From Chara braunii (taxonomy: Eukaryota > Streptophyta > Charophyceae > Charales > Characeae), in NCBI GenBank assembly GCA_003427395.1, contig BFEA01000024.1, positions 4,114,637 to 4,137,558 on the forward strand: 22,922 nt of DNA, in the 5' to 3' direction. A program made the translations under genes and the position numbers. Shown here piece by piece: positions 8,411-17,340 of the stretch; position 1 is the first letter of the stretch, and the number at the start of each line of letters is the position of its first letter. The notes beneath the pieces are model-generated. The model was not told the origin of the DNA, searched no databases, and saw nothing but the letters and a program-made list of their open reading frames with translations.

Positions 8411-10612
8411 AAACAGAACCTTGGCTCCTTTTCCATTTTGGGGAGCGTCAGTCCGGTTCCTATTCCACCGGCAAGTCTGGTAAAATTACAAGAGATACTC
8501 ACTCACGCACCTCCCCCTCAAGGTGTGGAGGCTCGAAGGACGACATTGATTACCTCATAAAAGAGGGATGTACCACCCTTCACCCCTGCCTAAATTAGCC
8601 TGATCATCTATGTTTCTACTCTTTTTCCTTTTTCGAACTGAAGCCCTAAACCCTTGCTGACTGCGGCTTGTATGAGGGGACTTCCCTAAGAGAGGTTTCC
8701 TTGTTGGGGGTGTTGTATATACCTGTGGATTCTGAGTGAGATGGATGGAAGGGAGGGAGACGAGAAGAGTGAGGTGTGAGGGGCAGGTGATTATGTGATT
8801 CCGTACCAAGGGGTATAAGGCTGTGGGCTAGGGGAGGGGCTATGATGGTTATTGAGATTAGGGTGGGATTGTAATTGTGTGGGAGGAAACGGGTTTAGTA
8901 GTTGATGGTGTTAGCTGAGATGGGATGGTGTGGGGTGAGGGGAGTCACTGGTGGGTTCTTCATCTGTTATGGTTAGTATGTGTGTGGATGGGTTGGGTTG
9001 GGGGGAGTTTGTGGAATGAGTTGTGCATTGGTTTGGTCATGTGTGTGTCTGGTTGTTGAGGGCCAGATTAACCAATTAGAGAACCTAATTCTGTCACTAT
9101 CGATTGTACCTAGTTTGCCTTGTCCTAGTTTGTGGATTAGGAATTTTTTGGTACTTTCTTCTTTTTTGTCTGGTAGTAATTGGAATTTGATGTAGGTTTC
9201 TTTTCCATACTGCTAAAATTTCTGTTTCAATTATGTGTTTGATGATAATTAGGGGTGTTTCTACAGGGGCGTGATGGTCGTTGAAAGTTAGATAGCAACC
9301 TCTTTTCCAAATGGCCCAAAGGGTTCCTTTTCTGAGTAGAGAAAAGAGGAAGTAGTCAAAACCTTTGAGTGTAGGAGTTTGGTTTGCGTGAAGGAGTATG
9401 GTAGCGGGGTTTATGAGTATATTTCTATTGGATAGAGTATTCCATGAGAGTTCTATGTCCAACCATAGTTGTTTTGCATGTTCACAATCTAAGAAACAAT
9501 GGTTCATAGATTCCTCTGCTTGCTTGTTGCATACCTTGCACCAGGTTGACTGTTCCGTTCTGCTGTCCTTGTTTCTTCTTTGGGCTAGCCATTGGTTTAC
9601 CGGGACTGCTCTGAATGCTATGAGCCAGAGAAGGCTGGCCAGCTTGACCGCTCTAGTGCCGAAGATTGTGGGCCAGTGAGGGAGTACCAGTGATTCTCCT
9701 AGAGTGCTCTCATGTTTTTCCCATCTTTTTTTAATTATTGTTGAGATTGGTTGAGTTTTGTTGAATAGCTTATATCCAAGCCTGGGTGTGTAGTCTGTTA
9801 GGGCGTGGCGTCTGGTTGCTGTCGGGATCGTGCTGGGGCTGCTCCAAGACCATTCTATAGGATCTAATCTAGGTGGTGTATTGTTGTGTCCAGTTTGTAT
9901 GCTCTGTTTCTTTCGCCTTCTATGATTCTAATTCTTCTGAGTTTGTCTATTCTGAATACTCCTTTTGCTCTAGGGTTTTGGAAGATAAGACTTGTTGGGT
10001 TACCTGGTTCTTCTAATGGGAAGATGGAACCGAGAATCCATTTGTCGTGGAAAAGTTCTGTTTCTGAAATTTTAAGCACCTCCTGCGGTTGCCCTTGGTC
10101 TATTGTTGCTGCCCAATCACCCCAGTGCCATTGTTGCTTATTTTTCAATAGTTTCTTCCATTCTATGGGGATGGCGTCTACGCTGAGTGATAAGTTAAGA
10201 TTTAGGTTGTGGTTACCTTTGAGTATCGTTCTTAGTTCTCCTTCTGTGTTCCATTTGTTATGTTCTGTGTTCCATAGATGTTGGATTTGCCATACCCCTT
10301 TTTCCAGCCATAGGCCCCATTTGGAATTTGTTTTGTTGAGTGGGAAGGGTTTCCCCGTTTTCATCCTTAATCCATGGGTTTCCAAATAGGTGTTGTCTTA
10401 GCACTTCGTCCCTCCTCTTTGGGCCGACCTTGCTTTCCGGGAAAATTTTTCTCCACGTGTGTATTATTTGTTCCCAGAATGCTTTAGGGTGTTCATTGGT
10501 CCCATTCTCTTGATGCCTTAGTTCGATTCCTGCGGCTTTCTTCGTTTTCGGGAGGGTCCATTGTTTATTGAAGATCCAGAAGAGGCCTGTCATGTTAGGG
10601 GGGGATTTGAAG
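8395..10612 (-). mobile_element. 5'-truncated LINE inserted in gag of element A
   Basis: A 2218-bp minus-strand non-LTR retrotransposon remnant: the end of ORF2, a roughly 690-bp 3' untranslated region and an A-tail, flanked by 7-bp duplications (GGTCCTT). The 5' end starts abruptly inside ORF2 without promoter, ORF1, endonuclease or the RT catalytic core, the usual 5' truncation. The 3' UTR (8411-9096) is C-rich in the sense direction, with T/G-rich runs on plus, and has no gene. It landed in an already integrated chromovirus, so it is the youngest datable event in this nest. Confidence 0.92.
9097..10612 (-). pseudogene. LINE ORF2 C-terminal region with zf-RVT finger
   Basis: Three successive reading frames of one broken ORF2 tail. 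About 10612-10345 gives KQWTLPKTKKAAGIELR...DEVLRQHLFGNPWI, the region after the RT thumb in plant L1-type elements. About 10370-9890 continues with SKWGLWLEKGVWQIQHLW. From about 9890 to 9097 the frame is open for some 265 codons and ends in the zf-RVT zinc-binding domain, WCKVCNKQ...NHCFLDCEHAKQLW, then KGTLWAIWKRGCYLTFN and a stop. Frameshifts lie near 10350 and 9890. The finger probably binds RNA or DNA during target-primed reverse transcription. The catalytic RT core is absent, so it is inactive. Plus-strand open frames over this stretch are shadows. Confidence 0.88.
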
Positions 10613-10619
10613 GGTCCTT
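10613..10619. repeat. LINE target-site duplication, right copy
   Basis: GGTCCTT, pairing with 8388-8394. Confidence 0.85.
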
Positions 10620-11576
10620 GATTTTGGCCAAGAACTGTTTCACGGTTAATGTCTTTGCCCATTCACCGATGTCTTCCAAACCCGCGGCGTTGGCCTCGAC
10701 CAACACCCATTGTTCGGCCTCACCTCCCATGCAAGAGGTGGTGAATGCCACTTGGGACTCCGGCTCGACCGGAGCGGTGCTTACATACGTTTGGATTTCA
10801 GCAATCCACAGAAGCAGACTGTCATCTTTCTTGTTATTAAAAGTAAAGGCCAACTTCATTTTCACTCTTTCTTTCTTCTTTGGCACCTCCGTTTCTGCAC
10901 TTGTCTTACCCGGGGTTGTCGAAGAAGAAGGAGACTTGGAAGGCGAAGTAGAATGAGGAGAATTAGGCGGAGAGGGAGGTGGACTCAACGGTCCATTCCC
11001 ATTGGTCGACGTCTCAACTTTAGGAGCAGCAGGCTTGATGGCATCACTCATCAACTTCGTCACTTTTTTCTTCTCTTCTTTTGCCTCTTCCTTACCTTTT
11101 ACCTGATTCTTTCCTTTCACAATATTTGTGATTGTTCTCATTCCTACAACAATCTAGTCTAACTGAGTTTGTTGTTTGTCAATTTTCTCTTCCAAAAAGG
11201 TAAGGTAAGTCATAATACGAGTCAACGTATGCGACATGTCAACCTCTTCCCCAGTTTCTGTCCCAATCACTTGTCTAATTTCTCTAACTTTTTGTTCCCT
11301 CCTTTGTTCTTGTTCTCTTCTTCTTGCCACCTCTTCTTTCTTTCTTTCTTCCGCGGCCAGCGTTTCTTTCAGTTGTTGGATGTTCGCTTCAATCGTAGCC
11401 TCAGACACTTCAGGTTTAATCTCACCTTTACGAGTCAGTTCCATCACTTCTTCCAACTGTTTTAGTGCAAACTGGTCCCGCGCCTATCGACATTGGGCAA
11501 CCAGTTTGGAGACCTCGGTCCCAGCTGCCACAACCTCCATAGCCGTAACAACTTTCTTCAGACGGTCCTCAGCCAT
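10620..11576 (-). pseudogene. gag: Element A gag, N-terminal part
   Basis: A single minus-strand frame from the ATG at 11576 (preceded in frame by TGA two codons upstream) to the LINE. Two in-frame TAGs break it, at 11484-11486 and 11154-11156. Visible in order are a short helical start (MAEDRLKKVV), a charged coiled-coil stretch rich in E/K/R (ERKKEEVARRREQEQRREQK), and a Lys/Glu linker. A Ser/Pro-rich hinge (LSPPPSPPNSPHSTSPSKSP) precedes the start of the retrotransposon Gag domain: KMKLAFTFNNKKDD, LLLWIAEIQTYV, EAEQWVL. Gag forms the cytoplasmic virus-like particle. The true start may lie further upstream in another frame (an open frame at 11569-11820 exists), which I cannot decide. Confidence 0.82.
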
Positions 11577-11990
11577 CTTTCAAATCAAATCTGTCACGGG
11601 TGTGTTCTTCGGCATCCGGTCCGCATAGACACATTTCAATCAACAGCTGATTCCACAAGGCTAGCAGTTCTTGTTTCCTATTTTCGGTCTGCGTCCAAGT
11701 CCTAATCTCAAACGGTCCATCGCCCACAGAGAGCGTGATCGGAATAGGAAACAAAAATGTGGTCACAAACCTCGTCAGAATAGACATGTGCGGATTTTTC
11801 CAGAAGTGAGACATTTTCAAAGGACAAAAACAAGAAAATTCGTCGGCCAGGTTGATCTACATCAAATAAACAAAAGAAGACAATTAATTTGAACAAAAAA
11901 GATTTCAATAGAATGGAACACAAAGAAATAATTTCACTTTCTCCTATCTAATATGACTGCTGTTCTGTTTATTTTGGGTGATGACGTCCT
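11577..11990 (-). other. Element A 5' region before gag, no clear gene
   Basis: Two short overlapping minus-strand frames (11569-11820, 11708-11923) have no recognisable domain. The former contains GPFEIRTWTQTENRKQELLALWNQLL and could be a shifted Gag N-terminus. AT-rich toward 11900-11960. Confidence 0.4.
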
Positions 11991-12762
11991 ATATTAGTAC
12001 AGGTACCGCATCCCAGGCCAGCGTGATCATCAACAATACACAAGTACGTACACAGGCACACAACACATCTCACGACAACAGTTAAGTCCACCAACAAACA
12101 GAACATCAATAGTTAGCGTCATCCTTTCTGATGCTGTGTGTTATGAAGTCTGATGTGATCACACACTCGATCTGACGTCTAGCACCACAGTCACGGCAGT
12201 CTTCCAACCGTGCCGCCTTCGTTGTCAAAGTGTATCTTCCCACTTAGGCACGTTCGTGCCTGCCACGTGTCACCCCTGGCATGCCAACACAGCAGCTCAT
12301 CGAGTCTGCCACGTCAGCACATTAGTCCATTCATCATCATCAGTGGGGGTACACGTTAGCAGCGTATGCCTTGATCGTCCACGTCAGCCAGCCTGATCTC
12401 CTGGAGCGATACCAGCACGTCACCAGTCAATCATACAATGCCACGCCAGCCAAGCAATGGAACACCGCGTCAGACAATGCCACGTCAGCTTGAAGCTCCT
12501 CACCACAAGAGACGAGTGGTGAGTCAGCACTGCCACGTCAGCGTTCCTCAATAATCACTGGCCACGTCAACAATGTATCCCGATCGCAAATGCGATCGAT
12601 CGGGATCTAGATCGCAACGCCATCCTGACTGGAACATTCCCTGTTGAGATACCAATGCCACGTCAGCACCTGACGTGCGTTCTCAAGCGTTGTTCCTTGT
12701 CCACGTCATCACGTGTGTCTTCGTCGTCGTCGTTCTCGTACAGGCCATCGTCGGGAGTACAA
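11991..12762 (-). promoter_or_regulatory. Element A untranslated leader with ACGT-box array
   Basis: About 770 bp without open frames, between PBS and gag. It contains seven copies of CCACGTCA (minus strand TGACGTGG) at 12309, 12379, 12480, 12533, 12562, 12658 and 12701, plus variants such as CCACGTGT and CCACGCCA. Five continue as CCACGTCAGC. TGACGTGG is the C/G-box hybrid known as a high-affinity plant bZIP site. An imperfect hairpin (CCCGATCGCA...TGCGATCGATCGGG) lies at 12579-12604. A regulatory or packaging role is inference. Confidence 0.6.
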
Positions 12763-12773
12763 CTCCGATACCA
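12763..12773 (-). other. Primer-binding site of element A
   Basis: Minus strand TGGTATCGGAG, one base away from TGGTATCAGAG, the complement of the 3' end of plant initiator-Met tRNA used by many plant LTR elements. It lies three bases (ATT) from the end of the 5' LTR. Confidence 0.85.
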
Positions 12774-12776
12774 AAT

Positions 12777-13747
12777 TGCAACGGGCCCAGATCGTGAAGA
12801 CACTTGTCAACAATGCAAGCCCAGATGAATATCAACCTGCTGATGATTATCAATAATCATAATTGTGTCCAGATAGAATGAGATGGGAAAATCATACACA
12901 GACGAAGGAGAGAGGAGGGAGAAAAGAAGAATAAAAGACAATGCCCACTTCTGCTTCGGGCTCCCTCCTCGATCACCACCTCCATGATCAATAATTTGAA
13001 CGCGCATCTGAAGTTCTATCAAAATGTGCCACGTGGCACGTCAATCAGTCCTCATTAGCGAGCTGGAGCAATGTCGACATCAAGATAACCAGGTACGTAT
13101 CCACTATCGCCCCACAATCATGATCTCCTCCCGAATGTCGTCGAAATAGAACAACAATACCAGTCGCGTAGCCTCACCACGTCAACAATAATAATATACG
13201 TGGCAGCGGCCACGTCTGCGGCGACGCGTGGCAGCTGCCATGTCAACATGCCCAGAAGACAATTGCAAGCCAGCCACCATGCCGAGCCAGCAGAGCGTCG
13301 CCGTAGTTCGCCCAGTTGCCAGCGTAGAGCCAGCATCCAGCCAGCGTCGCATCGTCGCGCTAGCGCCGTTGTCAACGCGTGAAGTCAGCATTGACGCAAG
13401 ACAGAATGTTCCTCGAAGCCAGGAGGTCAACGCTTATGTAGTGTTGACGCGGGGTCTGGACCCCAGGTGCTGCATCCCTTAGCTGTCGAGATCTCAACGC
13501 AAACGTCCAGATTGGCCTGAAACAGAATTCCCTGTGGCCTTGATGCTATCTGCGTACCTGCGCACAACAAGTGAGTGTATCCGACCAAGGGCCTGGGTGC
13601 GGTACCTTTGACCTGTCATTTGACTTGGACCCTTGACTTTCCAGGGGGCAGTGCGTGGTCCCACTGCCTGGCGCAGGCCGTGTTTGGCCTGTGTCGTCTG
13701 GGCGCAGTTTCGGGCCCCCAGACTGCTGTAGAACACGGGTTACTGCA
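12777..13747 (-). repeat. Element A 5' LTR (right)
   Basis: 971 bp, from TGCAACGGGCC to GGGTTACTGCA on the plus strand. It is 45 bp longer than its partner, partly from extra ACGT-rich sequence around 13145-13205. As the 5' LTR it should hold the promoter; the best TATA-like word on the minus strand is CTACATAAG (plus 13434-13442), a weak match. Open frames inside are shadows. Confidence 0.95.
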
Positions 13748-13751
13748 CGCT
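13748..13751. repeat. Target-site duplication of element A, right copy
   Basis: CGCT, matching 4172-4175. Confidence 0.88.
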
Positions 13752-14088
13752 GCCCTGTAGCAGCTAAATATAGGGCTGGTTGTGGCTTGGCCTACTTCTT
13801 ACCGGTACCGGTGAGCCGCGGCCCGTCTGCTGCAATCATTTTGTCGGTCTGGAAGCTTCCCGGACTTTCCTGGGACATGCTGCAATTTTTGTGGACTCGG
13901 GGACTAGACTTGGACTTTCCAGACTCTTCTGTGGGGTACCAGACTGGATGTACAATGACTCCACTTTCCTGACTTTTCTGTCGGGTGCCGGTGCGACTGC
14001 ACATCCAGTTGACCTCTCTAGATGTTGGGCCCACTTAGACCTACAACGGCCCTACTGGCCTATCAAGCCTACTCTACTGAACCCACGG
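13752..14088 (+). repeat. Repeat X, copy 2, right half
   Basis: Colinear with 2549-2885, 337 bp in both. Begins GCCCTGTAGCAGC and ends ACCCACGG. Open frames in it match those of copy 1 by DNA repeat, not by conserved protein. Confidence 0.93.
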
Positions 14089-14500
14089 ACTTGGGACTTC
14101 TAAACTTCCGGAACCTTGGGAAGTTGGTGTCTGGATTTCAGGGGTCTGCAGCGTGAAATCCTTTCAGTCTGGTCATTTTGGCTGTATTTGGGACAACCTT
14201 CAGTCTAAATACAGAACACAGGCTAAATGGCCAACCGACATTTTATTTGTGTGAAGATAGAACAAGAGCAGAGTAAGAGAGAGAGAGATGAACAAAACAA
14301 ACACAGAACAGAACAGAATGCCCTCTGGGACATCCATTCGAATTGGAATGATACAAACAAACACAGAATAGAACAAGAGCATGGGCCCTCAGCAAGGATT
14401 ACACTCATAAATCGAGAAATAGTCCAAAAGACAATCACCAGCGCGGCTCCGCCTCACCAGAAAGGGTTAGGGGGAGCATTTCATTTAGTGCGTATAACAA
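14089..14500. other. Degenerate tail of the X/arm family, then unassigned
   Basis: After X copy 2 the arm sequence is not recognisable except for a roughly 42-base motif at 14165-14207 (CATTTTGGCTG...GACAACCTTC). That motif is related to 3119-3165 in the right arm and, inverted, to 551-592, 678-712 and 1669-1710. From 14220 there are repeated AACAAACACAGAA words and a GA run. No gene seen. Confidence 0.5.
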
Positions 14501-15690
14501 CTGAGAGTAGCTGAGAATAGAGAGTAACTGAGAGTAGAGATTAGAGTACAGGGTCTAGAGAGCAGAGTGGAATAGAGAGTAGAGTAGTAGACTGGAATAG
14601 AGAGAACAGAGTAGAGTGGATTAGTATAGACAGAGCATTAAGTGTAGATATACTGTAGAGTGGAGTAGAGAGCAGACATTAGAGAAAAGAGTTGAGAGCA
14701 GTGTCAAGTAGAGAGTAGAGAGTACAAAAAAGTAGAGTTTAGTGTAGAGTAGAGAGTAGTGCAGTTTAGAGTGTGCAAACTCTACAGAGTGGTGTAGAGT
14801 AGCGAGTAGTGAAGAGTTGAGTAGAAAGTAGAGCGTAGTGTGGGGTAGAGAAGAGTGTAGAGAGTAGCTCAGAGTGGAATAGAGAGTAGCATAAGGTAGA
14901 GAGTAGAGAGTACAAGACAGTAGAATAGTGTAGAGTAGAGTAGAGAGTAGAGTAGAATACAGTAGAATAGTATCGAGTAGAGTAGAGAGTAGAGAGTAGA
15001 GAGTAGTAGAGAGTAGAGAGTAGTAGAGAGTAGAGAGTAGAGAGTAGTAGAGAGTAGAGAGTAGAGAGTAGTAGAGAGTAGAGAGTAGAAAGTAGACAGT
15101 AGAGTAGAGAACACAGTAGAGAGCAGACAGTAGCATAGACGACAGAGTGGAGAGCAGAGAGTAGAGAGTACCACAGAGAACAGAGTAGAGAGCAGAGACC
15201 AGATAGTAGCATAGAGGACAGAGTAGAGAGTACCGCAGAGAACAGAGTAGACTATAAAGCAGAGTAGAGAATAGCGGAGTGGCGTAGAGTTGGGAGTAGA
15301 GAATAGAGAGTGGCATAGAGTTCAGAGTAAAGTACAATAGAGGAGAAAGTAGAGAATAGAGTAGAGAGTAGAGAGTAGAGCAGTGTGGAGGGCCTCACTG
15401 AGAAAAACGACATTGATTATTGAGAGTAGAGAATAGAGAGTGGCATAGAGTTCAGAGTANAGAGTAGAGAGTAGAGCAGTGTGGAGGGCCTCACTGAGAA
15501 AAACGACATTGATTATTGAGAGTAGAGAATAGAGAGTGGCATAGAGTTCAGAGTAGAGTACAGTACAGTAGAGGAGAAAGTAGAGAGTAGAGTAGAGAGT
15601 AGAGTAGAGAGTAGAGTAGAGAGTAGAGTAGAGAGTAGAGAGTAGAGAATAGAGCAGTGTAGAGGGCCTCACTGAGAAAAACAGCAATGA
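14501..15690. repeat. AGAGTAG-type purine satellite
   Basis: About 1.2 kb built almost wholly from AGAGTAG, AGAGAGTAG and GTAGAGTAG words, most regular at 14980-15110 and 15570-15650. Between 15361 and 15690 a non-satellite insert (GGGCCTCACTGAGAAAAAC) recurs at intervals of about 96 and 180 bp, so a higher-order repeat exists. Long minus-strand frames (Leu-Ser-Thr-Leu-Tyr repeats) are translations of the satellite and not genes. Confidence 0.92.
15365..15555. repeat. Exact 95-bp duplication around a single N
   Basis: 15365-15459 and 15461-15555 appear identical and flank one N at 15460. This is the pattern left when two contig ends that overlap are joined without merging. Real copy number is probably one. 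Confidence 0.8.
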
Positions 15691-15907
15691 TTATTACTCA
15701 CCAAGAGAAAAAGGTGCAAGGAAAATGAGCGATAGCGAACTTCAGAAATCAAACAGCATCATACACATGAGACCAGATAGTCGTGACCTTGAACCAATAG
15801 CAGAATTGCATCACTAGTTCCACCAAATAAGAACACAGCAAAAGCTCATAATTGACAATGCTGGAATAGTCTCATCATCAACGAAGAACCAATGTCGATA
15901 TCCTATC
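15691..15907. other. Unassigned DNA before LTR B
   Basis: No open frame or repeat that I can identify. Confidence 0.5.
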
Positions 15908-16398
15908 TGGCGCTCGGCGCCCAGACTATAGATGGCAGATCCTATCTAGCCTAATCTACAATGTCGCCGATGACGTCAACAGCTCCCTGAAGTACGAGCA
16001 GATCTCGGTCAATGTCGTACGCTTCAAGCACCAGGTATGTCTCTCGTATCACTCACAACCTCGTTCCCAACTCACAGAGGCCACTTGCACCCAAGGACCA
16101 CCTTGCTCCCCATCCAGCATACGGCAGCGCAGCTCGACTATGGCTGCCTGCTCCTTCCAGCTCGCCCATGAGCGCGTGAGCGCCGGCCAGCGTTAGCGCA
16201 GCAGCGCTTGCGCAGCATGCAGCCAGTGCCCGAATGCCCAATGCGTAGGCAGTCCCTTCCCTATATCGAAGTGGCCTGCTGCTGCGTGCGGTAATGTGGT
16301 ACTGGGCCCTGGCCCAGAAGTTTCCGGTAGGCCCCATGAGGCTGAGCCTCAGTCTGAAGTAAACAGGCCCAGGGCCTGTGGTGGTTACCAGCACCCAA
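15908..16398 (-). repeat. Partial LTR B (chromovirus-like), minus orientation
   Basis: Starts TGGCGCTCGGCGCCC, one mismatch from the left end of LTR C (20046). It shares with LTR C the words GATGACGTCAACA and CACCAGGTAYG in the same order, and a GC-rich second half. It ends where integrase homology on the opposite strand begins, so about half of the LTR is missing. Orientation is inferred from the comparison with C. Confidence 0.55.
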
Positions 16399-17302
16399 CT
16401 TTCTATAGTTAGTGATAGAGATACCAGGTTCACTAGTCAGGAGTTGGTGAGATTTTATGGATCTAAGTTGTTGATGTCATCTGGCCGTCACCCAGAGACC
16501 AACGGTCAGACTGAGCAGATGAACAAAGTCCTGCAGCAGGTTATGAGAATGAACATTAGGCCTGACCAAGTTAACTAGGATGAGATGCTCCCAAAGGTAG
16601 CCAGTGCCTATAATAACAGTGTGCACTTAGCCACTTGTCGCACTCCCAACGAATTGCATAAGTCCTTTAGACTGCGTAAGACCGTTTCAGGGACTCAACC
16701 GGGATCAGATTCAGAGGCTACCACCCGGAACTAGGGAGTTCGCGATACAGCATGAAAAAGAGATTGCTACCGTAGTAGAGAACCTCTGGAAGGCCCAACA
16801 TAGAATGATAGAGTAAGCTAATAAGCATCGTCGCCCATCACAGTTCCCAGTAGGCGACTTAGTCTGGGTCAAGTCTAAAAAATTTGCTCCTGAGGAGAAC
16901 ATCTTGCAGAAACTGTTACCTGCGTATAGGCCAGTCTTAGAAGTAAAGGGCGGAGAGGAGGGACCATCCTACACAGTCGAGATTCCAGCACACCTCCACA
17001 CCTACCCAGTTTTCCATGCGTCAAAGTTGTTGCCTTGTACCACAAGTCAACAGTTTCCATCACAGAGGCCTATGATCCCTCCAGATATGGATGGAAGGTA
17101 CGACATTGACAGCATTGTAGGTGAAGATGTATTCAGAACAGGAGGTAGAGGTCGTCCACAGAAACAGTACAAGGTTCGATTTGCGTTTCAAGAACCGGAA
17201 GACGATCGCTGGTTTACCCGAACAGAGCTTCTAGAGACCGCTCCCGATATAGTCCGAGCCTACGAGAGAGATAGGAAAGGAAAAGGTCCTGCCTTGGACT
17301 GA
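16399..17302 (+). pseudogene. pol: Integrase tail with chromodomain, fragment D
   Basis: Begins inside the catalytic core at SIVSDRDTRFTS (second Asp) and includes HPETNGQTEQMN (catalytic Glu). It continues through SAYNNSVH, then GDLVWVKSKKF and TYPVFHASKLL, and finally the chromodomain (YDIDSIV ... WFTRTELLETAPDIVRAYERD). The zinc finger and first Asp are absent, so it is 5'-truncated against LTR B. It is broken by TAG at 16576-16578, a frameshift between about 16690 and 16735, and TAA at 16814-16816. From 16817 to the stop at 17300 the frame is clean. It belongs to a different element from A: opposite strand and distinct 3' UTR and LTR. Confidence 0.9.
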
Positions 17303-17340
17303 AGTATTCTCGGAGGACCTCGAATTCAGGCCGGCGGGAG
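17303..17340 (+). other. 3' UTR and polypurine tract of fragment D
   Basis: Contains TTCTCGGAGGACCTCGAATT and ends in GGCCGGCGGGAG directly before a TG. 28 of 34 positions match 18871-18904 after fragment E. Plant chromoviruses have a similar GAGGACCTCGAATTC stretch upstream of the 3' LTR (from general knowledge). Confidence 0.65.

Larger units (their letters stand above)
4176..13747 (-). mobile_element. Element A: nested Ty3/gypsy chromovirus
   Basis: A complete but defunct LTR retrotransposon of 9572 bp on the minus strand. Direct LTRs (4176-5101 and 12777-13747) have canonical TG...CA ends and near-palindromic termini TGCAAT...ATTGCA. A PBS lies 3 bases inside the 5' LTR (12763-12773). 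The internal order on the minus strand is leader, gag, protease, reverse transcriptase, integrase, chromodomain. That order (integrase last) and the C-terminal chromodomain place it among chromoviruses. It inserted in repeat X, with a 4-bp duplication. Decay is heavy: several stops and frameshifts in gag and pol, loss of RNase H, and a 2.2-kb LINE in gag. The two LTRs differ at roughly a dozen positions in the first 260 aligned bases by eye, so the insertion is not recent. Confidence 0.95.

Noticed and set aside
8815-8960. G-rich stretch with GGG runs, possible G-quadruplex
   Set aside because: Runs are irregularly spaced and lie in the antisense strand of a LINE 3' UTR; not convincing.
9886-10389. 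167-aa plus-strand frame and other plus frames over the LINE and gag
   Set aside because: Antisense shadows of the clearly homologous minus-strand LINE ORF2 and gag.
2577-14103. Similar frames (MWLGLLLTGT...) in both X copies
   Set aside because: Due to the 506-bp DNA repeat; several frames are open at once, with no recognisable fold.
14621-15687. Several long minus-strand frames (up to 238 aa) with Tyr-Ser-Leu-Leu-Ser-Thr-Leu repeats, looking membrane-like
   Set aside because: They arise from the AGAGTAG satellite in all three frames; one crosses the assembly N. Low-complexity artefact.
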